From NCBI GenBank assembly GCA_946406115.1, contig OX291551.1, forward strand, positions 1,550,001-1,614,000: 64,000 nucleotides of DNA, read 5' to 3'. Shown piece by piece: positions 41,201 to 49,812 of the stretch (the first letter of the stretch is position 1; every line of letters begins with the position of its first letter). A model generated the notes under the pieces. It made no database searches, was not told where the DNA came from, and was given only the letters and a program-made list of their open reading frames with translations. The translations under genes were made by a program, and so were the position numbers. The DNA is from Apoda limacodes. Taxonomy: Eukaryota > Arthropoda > Insecta > Lepidoptera > Limacodidae.

Positions 41201-41986
41201 TATTTTATCTTCCAAAGCACTTTTAAACTTGGGCCAATCATCTTTTTTTATAATATATTTAAAAAGGGGAATCCTCTTGTTACAACTTTGTTTGATGGAT
41301 TCTGAAGTAATAAGAATTGGGAAGTGTTTACTACCAAATGTGTTTGGTAAAACCTTCCAGAATACTTGGGAAACAAGAGAAGGAGAACAAAATGATAAGT
41401 CGATGGCACTACAACGCTCATTAGGGTTGGATTGGACTGTAGGAGAGCCATTATTTAAGATACAAATATTAGAGGAGTCTATTATATCAAGCAATTTGTT
41501 ACCGAGATTATTTGAGAAAGAACAACCCCAAACATGGTGATGACAGTTAAAATCGCCTAAGATAATTATGGGATTTAAAAAGGTTTGTATTATATTCTTG
41601 AACTCATTGAGAAGGATGGAGCTAGGATATGGGATATACACAGAAATATATGTTATTTTTCCTACTTTAATAGAAATTACTTCAATACCATCACTTTTTG
41701 TAGTAGTGAGGTTTATTTTTGAAAAAGATATACCATTTTTGATAAAAAAGGCAACACCACCATATCCATCCGCCCGGTCTTCTCTGACACAAGAAAAACC
41801 TGGCAGTAGGAAAGAGTGGCCTGGTTTTAACCAGGTTTCAGAAAGTGAAATAATAGAAGGTTTGTGTTTATTACACAGGTAGATTAGATCGGATTTTTTG
41901 TTATTTATGCTTTGGCAGTTCCACTGGAGAATTTTTAGGGGCACTTCCATTAAGGACAGATGATAGTAAGGGCATAATAATGGCAA
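38231..41986 (-). CDS. I-type LINE ORF2, copy 2 (RNase H Asp changed to Val)
   Basis: 1251 codons, open throughout, with the same endonuclease, RT (LQYADDILLY) and RNase H order as copy 1. Differences from copy 1 that I see: V/G in NLIxTTG, V/D in TDCxNIQ, L/P in YHxKYN, L/I in NPIxFKI, A/T in NIxLAW, and D/V in GNERAxICAK. The last removes the fourth conserved acidic residue of the RNase H active site (codon at 38732-38734, GTC against GAC at 20100-20102 in copy 1). Removal of the RNA strand during second-strand synthesis may therefore be impaired in this copy, though host RNase H could substitute. It also has the SKH in place of SDH in the endonuclease. Confidence 0.93.
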   Translation of the reverse strand: MPLLCPYYHLSLMEVPLKILQWNCQSINNKKSDLIYLCNKHKPSIISLSETWLKPGHSFLLPGFSCVREDRADGYGGVAFFIKNGISFSKINLTTTKSDGIEVISIKVGKITYISVYIPYPSSILLNEFKNIIQTFLNPIIILGDFNCHHHVWGCSFSNNLGNKLLDIIDSSNICILNNGSPTVQSNPNERCSAIDLSFCSPSLVSQVFWKVLPNTFGSKHFPILITSESIKQSCNKRIPLFKYIIKKDDWPKFKSALEDKICNLPSICSDRVSDCSNAFVNAIIQSADEVFHSKKSSEKLPSPPWWDSDCTAAVKKRKNAEKIYCCSMSNEHYDQLLAVTKETKKLLRQKKIEGWKNFCLSISPQIPSSTVWQNIRKFRNSKSSPQFFSVPSQYWADSFMDKLAPPFVPTSQEIPCYFNNNSDNSYIDSPFSRSELKYILNSVKRDSAPGLDGISYSFLVNAGEIALGYYLDLVNLIGTTGIIPATWKMQIIIPILKPNKDPSDICSYRPIALSSVLAKIAEHLVKNRLEWFLENNSILANNQYGFRRGRSTIDSLSIFTTDIRLNFSDNKFLIGAFLDVASAYDNVLLPLLRQKLLDIKIPQRMLQFICNMLCVRSLQIKTDCDNIQSCRTVYKGLPQGSVLSPLLYNVYTYDLHSSIRADCQILQYADDILLYSSDKNINKASLAINHSLNSLNIWLLQNGLDLSPSKSTVVIFSRKRRVPAINIFLNSFPVTVHDQVKFLGLILDSKLCGTPHCNYITAKCDKNINILRCLAGTWWGAHPFCLKLLYNSIIRSHLDYGLFLLEPCNKKSLKSLDIIQTKSLRIIIGAMRNSPNKALQVECVEPPLYLRRQFLSDRFFFRITQHSSHPLFYKIMLLRNFCYSKPFWNHKLHPLLTVSFDKFRSLKSCTFNSDLLPIFETPLPCLLFTPNINLNFGIECDNPYADKHFAFILNEKWRGWSTIFSDASKIYSEGCVGVGIYHPKYNIVMKKKCPPETSVFTGECIGILEAIKYVMLFKLDSVIVCTDSKSSLEALLSNPFKSKSMNPIIFKIKSLLFEYEQCGKNITLAWIPGHVGISGNERAVICAKEAVLCGDRDTFINYPHDLVALPKVLLRKTWSKDWESIGHHRNYSYFKIQSEIPVKPWFSKFKFNKKFTSTICRMRLGFCSSPAFLNKIHVRDSSICECGLEVGDLNHIFFSCPLYKRTKFLNSLILIQVIQFPVNISYLLCILCKEILQAFWIFINDNNISL

Positions 41987-43535
41987 CGTTGGACGGTGAA
42001 ATAAGGGATGAAGAAGACAAGATTTGGAGGAAACTAGACAATAATTTTATAATTTCAGATTCGTGGGAGGATGCAGAGCTTATTGTTTTAGAGGTGTTTA
42101 AGGCACAACCATTAGTGCTAGGAGAAGGCATTCCTCTAATGATTGCTGCATGGGCTGCTTGATCATAGCCAGAATGGGGTCCTGGTGGAGAACGGGGTTT
42201 TAAATTTATTGTTTTTCTATACGATTTTGTTGTAGGAGAACTCAGTACCTCAGCAAACGATTTTCTAGATGGGGCATGTAACTTTGCAGCAGCAACATAC
42301 GGAATACACTGGTCAGCCATTGTTTTTTTAATATTTTTTTGGCGAGTAAATTCTGGACATGATTTTGCAGATGCAAAGTGATTTCCAGAACAATTAATGC
42401 AAATAACTTTATCTATAGATACATTACATGCATCACCTGTATGATTGTCACCACATTTGTAACAACGAGGTTTGGACCTACACTTTTCCTTTGTGTGACC
42501 GAACCTGCAGCACGAGTAGCACTGAATTGTGGGGTAAATGTAAGTGTCCACTTGAAAAGAATTATAACAACAGAATACTCTGGGGGGTAAGGCCTGGCCA
42601 TCAAAGGTTAAAACTACAGATTGTGATGGTTTCCATTCAGGAACACTATCAACAATAACTTTATAGTTCAATCGTCGGGCTTTAATTACTGCACCATATC
42701 CTTCTGGAACCGTCATTAACTCTATAACCTCTTCTGGTGACAAATCTGAAGGCATGCCTTTAATTATTCCCATTTTAGTGACAGAATAGGAGGGTATAAA
42801 AGCTTTATAAGTACTCTGTAATATTGGATTAGTTAAAAAATAATTGGCATCATTTCCAGACTGGAATGCAATAGAAATTCTATTCCTGCCAATGCTTTCT
42901 ACACTACCATTAACAATATTTACAATTTTTGCTTGTCTTAAAAATTTCCCAAATGTAACAGGGTGTAACACTAAGCCAGAATTAGGAATATCTTCTATAC
43001 GTTGAACATGAACAATAAAAGGGCCTTTATCATTAGAATTATAAGTCATTCTTTGTTGGGAGGATTGCAGCGACATTTGCGTCAGAGGAGGAGCAGGAGT
43101 GGGAGACAGTGAAGATGGAACCTCCAGTGGAGTTTCAGCAACTGATAAATTTTGACAAGGATTTGAATTATGTATTTGTCCTAAGGGAAGCTGAGTGTCC
43201 ATAGGGGACACCTCCAAAGGAGGAACATCACCTGTACTTTGAGAAATATTAAATTTGGATGACACTTGTCCTAAGGGTAATTGCGTATCCATAGCATCGG
43301 AATCTTCGGATGTAATATAAGATTCATTTATTAATTTGGGAGATTTTCTACATTTCTTTTTCCGTTTTTGACATTTAGACGTGTCAGACTTGTGATCGTT
43401 GCTAACTTTAAGCCATTTGTATATATTTTTATCTAATAAGTTTGAATACTCTGAACTCAGAGCATCCTCAAAGGCAGCTGGAGAAGGGCAGGACCCTGAA
43501 GGGCTACACCCTCCAGGGTCCGGAGACTTATTCAT
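41901..43535 (-). CDS. I-type LINE ORF1, copy 2
   Basis: 544 codons, the same protein as copy 1: lysine-rich N-terminal patch, doubled MDTQLPLGQ motif, RRM-like middle and three CCHC knuckles (CYSCCRFGHTKEKC, CYKCGDNHTGDAC, CINCSGNHFASAKSC). It overlaps the ORF2 start by 86 nt. The absence of any coding change against copy 1 suggests very recent insertion or constraint on ORF1. Confidence 0.92.
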   Translation of the reverse strand: MNKSPDPGGCSPSGSCPSPAAFEDALSSEYSNLLDKNIYKWLKVSNDHKSDTSKCQKRKKKCRKSPKLINESYITSEDSDAMDTQLPLGQVSSKFNISQSTGDVPPLEVSPMDTQLPLGQIHNSNPCQNLSVAETPLEVPSSLSPTPAPPLTQMSLQSSQQRMTYNSNDKGPFIVHVQRIEDIPNSGLVLHPVTFGKFLRQAKIVNIVNGSVESIGRNRISIAFQSGNDANYFLTNPILQSTYKAFIPSYSVTKMGIIKGMPSDLSPEEVIELMTVPEGYGAVIKARRLNYKVIVDSVPEWKPSQSVVLTFDGQALPPRVFCCYNSFQVDTYIYPTIQCYSCCRFGHTKEKCRSKPRCYKCGDNHTGDACNVSIDKVICINCSGNHFASAKSCPEFTRQKNIKKTMADQCIPYVAAAKLHAPSRKSFAEVLSSPTTKSYRKTINLKPRSPPGPHSGYDQAAHAAIIRGMPSPSTNGCALNTSKTISSASSHESEIIKLLSSFLQILSSSSLISPSNVAIIMPLLSSVLNGSAPKNSPVELPKHK

Positions 43536-43779
43536 ATATTTGATACCCTAAACTAAAATGGTTGAAAACAAATGACAAATTGAAGTATCTCAAATTCAAA
43601 AATGTTCAATTAACTCTAAATACTTACCGACAACTATATATACATGAACACACTAACTATATTACATGAACTTTACACAATGTAAGCAAAATTAGAGATT
43701 CTGATCAATATAAATAATTAAAAATTCCGATTTCCAAAAAAACGCGAGTTTCCACAATTGACAATCAACCGGAAGTTCC

Positions 43780-43791
43780 CATAATCGAATT
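43780..43791. repeat. Target-site duplication of I-type LINE copy 2 (right)
   Basis: CATAATCGAATT, an exact match to 38006-38017. Confidence 0.92.
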
Positions 43792-44029
43792 ACTCCCAGA
43801 AGATGTCAAGGACAATCAAATGTTTGTTTCGGACAGAAGTCTGACATAATTAATGCAACAAAGGCTTGTTCACAACATAACGTTGAAATGTAGCTCAAAG
43901 CAACACAACACAGCACCACGGTTGCTACTTAAAATAGTAATTCGCCTCTTCTTGACTTGTTGCACTCCTTTCTTAGCATCCTTTCACAGTACCAGATGAA
44001 ATGAAAAAACACATATTCACATATTTGTA

Positions 44030-44367
44030 GCCAATTATTATTATTATTTAGGTGTCCTAATGTGTGAATTTAATTCAAAATAGTTCCAGTGCACTATTAA
44101 AAGTATTTGTCCAGTCTATTTTCAAAGGAGTTCACCGAGGTGGCAGTAATTATACTTTGTAGTATCTTTTTCCAGTCTTTCACTGCATGGTTTAGGATAA
44201 ACCTCGAAAGTTTTAGTGAGTGTCCTACAAATGTTTAGTTTTGTTTCTCATGTATATATCTGTTAGTTCCGGTACATTGTAATATACAAATAATTTTAAG
44301 TCCGCTTTTTTATCCCTTGCCTTTTAGTTAATCTGTCCAATTCTCCTTGTTTTCTGGGATGTAAGGC
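44030..44367 (-). pseudogene. CR1-like LINE ORF2 C-terminus (downstream half of a split copy)
   Basis: The minus strand from 44367 reads HPRKQGELDRLTKRQG. With frame breaks it continues to VGHSLKLSRF, ILNHAVKDWKKIL, and then ATSVNSFENRLDKYF near 44100-44150. This is the standard end of CR1/L2-type RT proteins (RRRxDxI...GHSxKLxxxR...xVxxWNxLP...SxNxFKxRLDKxW). Its upstream half lies across the gypsy element at 49032-49385. Heavily decayed. Confidence 0.75.
44363..44367. repeat. Target-site duplication AAGGC of the mag-like element (left)
   Basis: AAGGC precedes the 5' LTR and recurs at 49027-49031 after the 3' LTR. Confidence 0.85.
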
Positions 44368-44972
44368 TGTTATGTATAAACTGAAGGTAGTTACTTGTAT
44401 AACTTTTGTAATAAAAGATATAACAAAGTAGGTAGATTTAAAAAGTGTCATACGACACATCCGTAGGCCTAGAACTGATACCAGTTTCAATCGTAAAATC
44501 CTACGGCGATCGAGAAATCTACTAAATTGGTACTGTTGAACGTTGTTTTAGCGCTCAATCGAGTACGAAATTTGGCGGACAATTTCGGAACTAAAATCCT
44601 ATACAAATATTAAGAATCGGTACTCTTTGAGCCATCGGATCGAGAGTGAAATTACGTAGGATGATCTGTGAAAGGAAATGTCAAAATTCTAAATAAACAA
44701 AACTATTGCGACGAAGATTTAACTTTCACTTTAATTTTTATTAGTTTCAGTATTATTTTTATAATTTGTGATTTCGAAATGTGTGCAATCGTAATTTCAA
44801 TCCAATCGCAATTTGGTTTAGGAGTACCGATGGAGATCAAGTTTAAGCTTGCCGCGAAATTGGATTGAAACTGGATTGGGATTGAAACTGATATCAGTTG
44901 TAGGTCTCCTGCTCTGTAATGGCTACCTAGCCCAAACTAGATAGTACAAATTGTATTTTAATAAACATAACA
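44368..44972 (+). repeat. 5' LTR of the mag-like element, split by a MITE
   Basis: TGTTATGTATAAACTG at 44368 to ATAAACATAACA at 44972. The 91 bp up to GACAC at 44458 and the last 63 bp from 44910 match the 3' LTR; the piece between is foreign. The matching parts differ from the 3' LTR at several positions, so the element is not young. Confidence 0.88.
44466..44906. mobile_element. MITE inside the 5' LTR, about 440 bp
   Basis: The left end GGCCTAGAACTGATACCAG is followed by TTTCAATC. The right end, read in reverse complement, is GACCTACAACTGATATCAG followed by TTTCAATC, giving terminal inverted repeats of about 27 bp with four or five mismatches. The right end contains AACTGATATCAGTT, a perfect 14-bp palindrome. 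No coding capacity. Target duplication is unclear (TCC on both sides is possible). Its absence from the 3' LTR proves it arrived after the gypsy element. Confidence 0.78.
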
Positions 44973-44999
44973 TTGTCGACGAGGAAAAAAGTTAAAAAT

Positions 45000-45720
45000 A
45001 TGGAAAATAAAGCAGTCTAATTTTGTGAATTCAGTCCAAAAATGACAACTGGGAGAATTACATTGAAAGGTTAAAGTTTTGCTTAGAAGCTTTGGAATTA
45101 CAAATGACAATTCAAAAAGAGCTAATTTCTTCACAGTGTGTGGTGAATAAGTTTATGAGACATTTTTCGCTTTGATTGCACCCAGGAAGGCTAATGAAGC
45201 AACATTTAATGATATTGAAAACATTCTAACCAAATATTATAGTCCAAAACCAAATGGAATATCTTTGTCATACAAGTTTTATAAACAGAATCAGAGACCA
45301 GGCGAATCTGCTTCAGAATATATTGCTCAACTCAGGAAAATAAGCTCCTCCTGCAATTTTGTAGAATTGGAAAGAATGTTACGCGATAGGCTTGTGTGTG
45401 GTATGACTGATCATAACCTCCAATATGAACTGTTAAAAAAAGATAAATTGTGTTACAAAGATGTGGTAGGGGCTCTGCTCTCAGCTGAAGGTGCCGGCTG
45501 AATTGCTGGCACTACAAGCAGTGAACACTCGCATTATGATACATTAGACACACTAGTTACTCAAGGTGAACCAATGGATATCAATGCAGTGCAATACAAG
45601 AAGAACACTAGATTTTGTTATCGATGTGGTAATCGACATGCAGGGGAGTGTCTAATGCAGTATGTAATTTTTGTAAAAAAAAGGCCATTTAGAGATAGTT
45701 TGCATTTCTAAAAAGAAAAT
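45000..45720 (+). pseudogene. Mag-like Gag
   Basis: A frame with breaks before 45172, with readable pieces such as ERLKFCLEALELQM. The open part 45172-45501 has APRKANEATFNDIENILTKY, then YSPKPNGISLSYKFYKQNQR and GESASEYIAQLRKISSSCNF. This is the retrotransposon Gag capsid block (LxxPxxPxxxTxxEIxxxLxxHxxPxP). After a stop at 45500 come the knuckles CYRCGNRHAGEC near 45618 and, one base out of frame, CNFCKKKGH near 45660. Gag forms the particle and binds RNA. At least three breaks. Confidence 0.75.
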
Positions 45721-45819
45721 AAATAGTAAGAGCATTAATTTTACTCAAGATTTGAATGTGGATTATTTAAATGGGATTAACAATATGGAAGTTAGAAATA
45801 AAATTTCCCTTTATGAAGT

Positions 45820-47040
45820 GTGCTACTAGAGGGCACACCAGTTATTATGCAAGTAAATACTGGTGCAAGCTTTTCATTAGTTAATGAACAAGCATGGCAA
45901 TCTATATCCATAGGGACAGACCCAAGAAACTGTTCATTAAAGAGAACTCCATTGACATTACGCACTTGGACTAATACACCAGTGATGTTCCTTGGACAAG
46001 CAACGGTGCAGGTACAATACAGAGATATCTCTTGTGAATTAAATGTCATGGTAGCTAAAGGTACCGAACCTAATCTCTTGGGCCGTGATTGGCTCACTCC
46101 ACTTAACATGTCAATGAACATCAATTACATATCTAAGGCGGAACGGCTAGAAATAGATCAGACAATTGAAAAACATAAAAACATATTTAATAAGGGACTT
46201 GGTACCTATGTGGGAAATCCAGTGGCAATTCATCTTAAAGCTGCAGCTACACCTAAATTGATCAAAGCCCAACCAGTACCATATGCAATCAGAGAACGAG
46301 TCGAACAAGAGGTTGACCGCCTGGTAAGTGAAGGAGTATTAAAGCCTGTATCATTTTCGGAGTGGGCAACTCCAATTGTACCCATCGTTAAGAAAAATGG
46401 AGACATTCGCATATGCTGATCTTACCGGAGCACAGTAAACCAGGCAACAGAGACAGACACATATCCAATGCCAACGGCTAATGAAGTTTTCGCTACCATA
46501 GGAGGAGGAAAGTTCTTTACAACGCTTGATTTAGACAGAGCCTACACACAAGTGACCGTAGATAAAAAGACACCTCAGTTATTGACACTTAATACCTGCA
46601 AGGGTTTGTAAGGGTTAAAGCCGGCCCAGGCATATTTCGATGGTTAATCTCAGCACATTAGCAGGAATTCCTGGTGTTGCAGTATTAATTGATGATATCA
46701 TAATATGTGGTGTTACTATTACTGAGATGAGAATTCGCCTTGACATTGTATTAGATCGCATTAAACAAGCAGGTTTACATCTTAATTTGTCTAAATGTAA
46801 ATTCGGCAAAGAAAAAGTGGAATTTCTTGGTTTTGTTATTGACTCGGAAGGTATTCACCCATCACCAAGCAAAATGGAATCAATTATGAAGACACCAGAA
46901 CCTATGAATGTCCGGGAACTACAAGCTTTTCTTGGGTTATATAATTTTTATGAACGATTCATACCTCATTTTTTGAACCCAGAAAACCTATGCCTACAAT
47001 TTTATCACCTAGACTGACTAGAATAGCTATAGCACTAACT
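45820..47040 (+). pseudogene. Mag-like protease and reverse transcriptase, RNase H deleted
   Basis: Protease reads MQVNTGASFSLV, where VDTGAS is expected: the catalytic Asp is Asn (codon AAT at 45856-45858). ANLLGRDWL follows correctly. RT begins VEQEVDRLVSEGVLKPV and WATPIVPIVKKNGDIRIC, then a TGA at 46417. Next comes DTYPMPTANEVFATIGGGK then FFTTLDLDRAYTQV, a frame break near 46610, then VAVLIDDIIICG (YxDD changed to IDD) and ELQAFLGLYNFYERFIPHFL. At about 46983 the sequence jumps to DIIYKPTNWK and NADALSRWPQPVP, the RNase H end, so roughly 200 codons are missing. Confidence 0.82.
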
Positions 47041-47174
47041 TCACATAGCTACGACATTATATATAAACCAACAAATTGGAAATGCAGATGCTTTGAGTCG
47101 CTGGCCCCAGCCAGTCCCTGAAAAACCAGAAGAGCAACTGTGTGACATTTTGCTGATTTCCCATTTGATGGACA

Positions 47175-48210
47175 AAATATTGCAGTAGAATCAAAAAAAG
47201 ACAAGATATTATCTCGAGTATCTCACTATGTCCAATGTGGTTGGCCAGTAAAAATCACCGATAAACAACTTCAGCCTTACTGGTTACATCAGTCTGAATT
47301 ATCATTACAAAATGATTGTTTATTACTGGGCTGCAGAGTAGTGATTCCTCCTAGTTTACGACAGACAACATTGCGTGCATTGCATAGTATTCATAGTGGC
47401 ATCGTGCAAACAAAAGCTTTGGCCAGGAGTAATATTTGGCGGCCAAAATTAAATTATGACATTGAAGCACTTGTTCTCAGAAAAGGCCAGGTCAGGAGTA
47501 CTCGGAACCGTAGAAAATGTATAAAAGCATTGATGCGCATAGATGAGGCAAGAGAGGTATGCCAGGATCGTAGCAAGTGGCAGTCTTTGGTCTCTGCCTA
47601 CCCCTCTGGGAAACAGGCGTGATGTTATGTATGTATGTATGTAAGCACTTGTGAGCTCCTGCACTAAATGTCTTGAAAATCGACATATGCCACCTAAAAC
47701 TAAACATGAATGGATAGTACCTACTCGTCCATGGTCACGAATACATATTGATTTTGCTGGACCTTTTCAAAATAAATTATTTTTAATTGTTGTTGTTTTG
47801 GTAAACAACATGAGTTCTGAGACAGTTATTAAACATTTAAGAATGATGTTGGCTACACATGGGCTGTGTGAAAATATAGTTTCAGATAATGGTACTCCAT
47901 TTATTTCAGCGCAGATTGTCTTCTAACAAAATCAGGCAACGTCACCATACCATCCAGCTACAAATGGTCTGGCAGAACGAATGGTACAGACAGTAAAGGA
48001 TAAATCACGAAAAATGGATGAAACCTCATGGGACATTAAAATTCATAACTTGTTACTGGGTTTACGGGTCACTCCATGTACAGCAACAAATAAAAGTCTA
48101 GCAGAACTAATAATGAATAGACGTTTATGCACACTGATGGATACTATACATCCAGATAATCTCCAACATCAAAAGACTGAAACACAAATCATGAATAATG
48201 CTTAGAAAAA
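47175..48210 (+). pseudogene. Mag-like integrase, interrupted by an RTE fragment
   Basis: The zinc-binding domain (LRALHSIHSGIVQTKALARS, then IWRPKLNYDIEALV) is cut at 47474 by an insertion. It resumes after 47652 with SSCTKCLENRHMPP to give the H2C2 set. The core has IHIDFAGPFQ (first Asp), then a missing segment, then VSDNGTPFIS (second Asp), a stop at about 47925, and PATNGLAERMVQTV (Glu). The DDE residues are visible but the frame is broken repeatedly and about 30 codons between the first two Asp regions are shortened. Confidence 0.8.
47475..47642 (+). mobile_element. RTE-type LINE 3' end, 168 bp, with TSD AAGCACTTGT
   Basis: AAGCACTTGT stands at 47465-47474 and 47643-47652. Between them the plus strand encodes MRIDEAREVCQDRSKWQSLV then SAYPSGKQA and a stop, followed by an ATGT microsatellite tail. 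The C-terminal pattern DRxxWxxxVxA and a short tetranucleotide tail are those of RTE-clade LINEs. It is a very short 5'-truncated insertion that landed in the integrase zinc domain of the mag-like element. Confidence 0.85.
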
Positions 48211-48240
48211 TATAGTCAAAGTAATGTTGGTCAAAAGGTA

Positions 48241-48759
48241 ATGTATCGAAACTATTCAAGAGGACCTAGATGGTTGCAAGGAAAAATTATAGAAAAAGGT
48301 GGACCATCGAATTACAGAATAGAAACAAGCGATGGAGTAGTTGTTAACAGGCACATTGACCAACTTGTTAAGATCAGAGAGGAAAATTCAGAAATAGTAA
48401 AGGTAGGAACTGAAATCGATAATACAATAGAAAACAAAAATACTGTTAGGAATGAAACTAATGAGAGAGAAACAGAATATGATGTTGATGCTGACTTCAG
48501 TGGAGAGAATACTAAAAGTGCAGAACCTAATGACGTTGAAGTATACAAAAATGAAATTAATAGGGAAACAAGCCAAGAATATCAGCAACAGCAAGAGGTG
48601 ATAGAAATTCCTTCAGCAGATAAATGGGCAGAAATGTTAGGGATTCCCACTACTTCAGAAGAAGTTGGTCAGTCTTTTGGCAAAGCAAGAACTAATACTA
48701 AAATACATACCAGACTCCCATATCAACGACGTCATAACAATAATAATTACCTATTCTAG
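48241..48759 (+). pseudogene. Mag-like integrase C-terminal domain and tail
   Basis: 172 codons open from an internal Met. The first part, GPRWLQGKIIEKGGPSNYRI, then DGVVVNRHIDQLVKI, is the SH3-like C-terminal domain of gypsy integrases (WxxGxIxxxxGxxxYxVxxxDGxxxxRHxDQL). The acidic, Asn/Glu-rich tail up to QRRHNNNNYLF is typical of the end of Pol. No env follows: 107 bp later comes the 3' LTR. The frame is open but is only the end of a broken polyprotein. Confidence 0.78.
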
Positions 48760-48866
48760 TTATTATATTTAAATAAGTTTTATTGCATGTTTACCTAAAT
48801 AATGGTTTTTTTCTGTATAAGTTAATTAGTAAAAGCTTTCGTAGATATATACTTAGGGGGAAGGTA

Positions 48867-49026
48867 TGTTATGTATAAACTGTAGGTAGTTACTTGTATA
48901 ACTTTTGTAATAAAATATATAACAAAGTAGGTAGATTTAAAAAGTGTCATAGGACACAACTGCTCTGTAATGGCTACCTAGAACATTAAACTAGATATTA
49001 CAAATTGTGTTTTAATAAACATAACA
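48867..49026 (+). repeat. 3' LTR of the mag-like element (160 bp)
   Basis: TGTTATGTATAAACTG to AATAAACATAACA, preceded by the purine-rich TTAGGGGGAAGGTA. It contains GTTTTAATAAACATAA, a likely polyadenylation signal. Uninterrupted copy, giving the reference for the split 5' LTR. Confidence 0.9.
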
Positions 49027-49031
49027 AAGGC

Positions 49032-49385
49032 AAAAAAGAGTTTTTGAGTTGGTCTTTATTTAAGCAATTTTTAAGTTTGGTACCATTTTAGTGGCTCTGC
49101 GTTGTACTCTTTAAAGGAGCTCAGCTGTGTTGACATAATAAAATGCTTTTCTTTTATTTAATACCTATATAGGATGGAGTTTGTTTTCTTTGTAGCAGCT
49201 ATGATATGCATTTCCCATTTTAAGTTGGAGGTGATATAAACACCTAAATCTTTCTGCCAGACAACAGCTTTCAATTATTTGTTATTAATTGTGTATGAAC
49301 TTCTAAGGATCTTATTTCCGACATGTGATACTTTGCATTTAGCTTCAAAACAATTTACCGTTTTTCACATCAGCCATCGGTCAAT
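49032..49385 (-). pseudogene. CR1-like LINE RT end (upstream half of the split copy)
   Basis: The minus strand from about 49250 reads AERFRCLYHLQLKMGNAYHS-type text, equal to the DLGVxIxxxLKWxxHI motif. Further down, ELL-RVQRRATKMVPNLK near 49070-49110 is the CR1/L2 signature (LExVQRRATKMIPxL). It stops at the AAGGC duplication of the mag-like element. Read across that element into 44367, the RT thumb and C-terminus continue in the right order, so one LINE copy was split by the LTR element. Confidence 0.78.
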
Positions 49386-49547
49386 CAATCAAGATGGGTG
49401 ATGACAGCAAAATTAGTGGACGCGTTCTCGTTAGTTTGGTTTATCAAAACGATTGAAATGTTACCTTTGTTGTCTTAGCCGTTGTTTGTCTTCAACACAG
49501 TGACATAGGACTCTACTTAGAGATAGGTTTTTTTTAGGAGATAGACT
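49386..49547. other. Short unassigned stretch
   Basis: Nothing is recognised between the CR1-like remnant and the SINE. Confidence 0.4.
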
Positions 49548-49812
49548 GTTGGTGGCTAAGGAGTTTCGATTTCACCCTGCATCTTAAAGGGCAGAGGTTC
49601 AAGTCCGGTGTGTGCCAATAAGTCTTTTTCTTAGTTTCACAAGTATATTGACGCAGGCTTAACTGACGTGAGAAAATCTGCACACGTCAAAAAAAGACTT
49701 ATGTACAGTCCACAAACCGCACCGGGCTTGAATGATGGCCTCTAGCCCAAATCGCCCCTGGTGAGGATAGGCTGTGCCCCAAAAGTGGGGACATATGAGG
49801 CGGGTTTGGAGG
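49548..49812 (+). mobile_element. tRNA-derived SINE, copy 1
   Basis: An A-box-like GGTGGCTAAGGAGTTT, then about 40 bp later a B-box-like GGTTCAAGTCC. A body containing AATAAGTCTTTTTCTTAGTTTC and GTCCACAAACCGCACCGGG follows, then the end GCTGTGCCCCAAAAGTGGGG ACATATGA. The same architecture occurs at 58325-58625. The tail motif GTGCCCCA-AGTGGGGACATAT is known to me from lepidopteran SINEs. Pol III boxes are degraded here. Confidence 0.75.

Larger units (their letters stand above)
38018..43779 (-). mobile_element. Full-length I-clade-type LINE, copy 2
   Basis: 5762 bp, with the same structure and orientation as copy 1: 5' UTR 43779-43536, ORF1 43535-41901, ORF2 41986-38231, GAAA-type tail at the left end (TTCTTTCTTTCTTTT on the plus strand, one repeat fewer than copy 1). 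The 12-bp target duplication CATAATCGAATT is exact. ORF1 is identical to copy 1 at protein level and ORF2 differs at six residues that I can count. Such similarity with distinct flanks means both came recently from the same active source, or one from the other. Confidence 0.94.
44368..49026 (+). mobile_element. Mag-like Ty3/gypsy element with both LTRs
   Basis: Plus-strand LTR retrotransposon. It has a 5' LTR 44368-44972 (interrupted by a MITE), a leader TTGTCGACGAGGAA just inside, Gag with two zinc knuckles, protease, RT, a mostly deleted RNase H, an integrase interrupted by an RTE fragment, a polypurine tract (about 48853-48866), and a 3' LTR 48867-49026. Terminal LTR repeats are TGTTATG/CATAACA and the 5-bp target duplication is AAGGC. 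Short LTRs (160 bp) and paired CCHC knuckles suit the mag lineage. Stops, shifts and an Asp-to-Asn in protease make it inactive. It is inserted in a CR1-like LINE. Confidence 0.9.
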
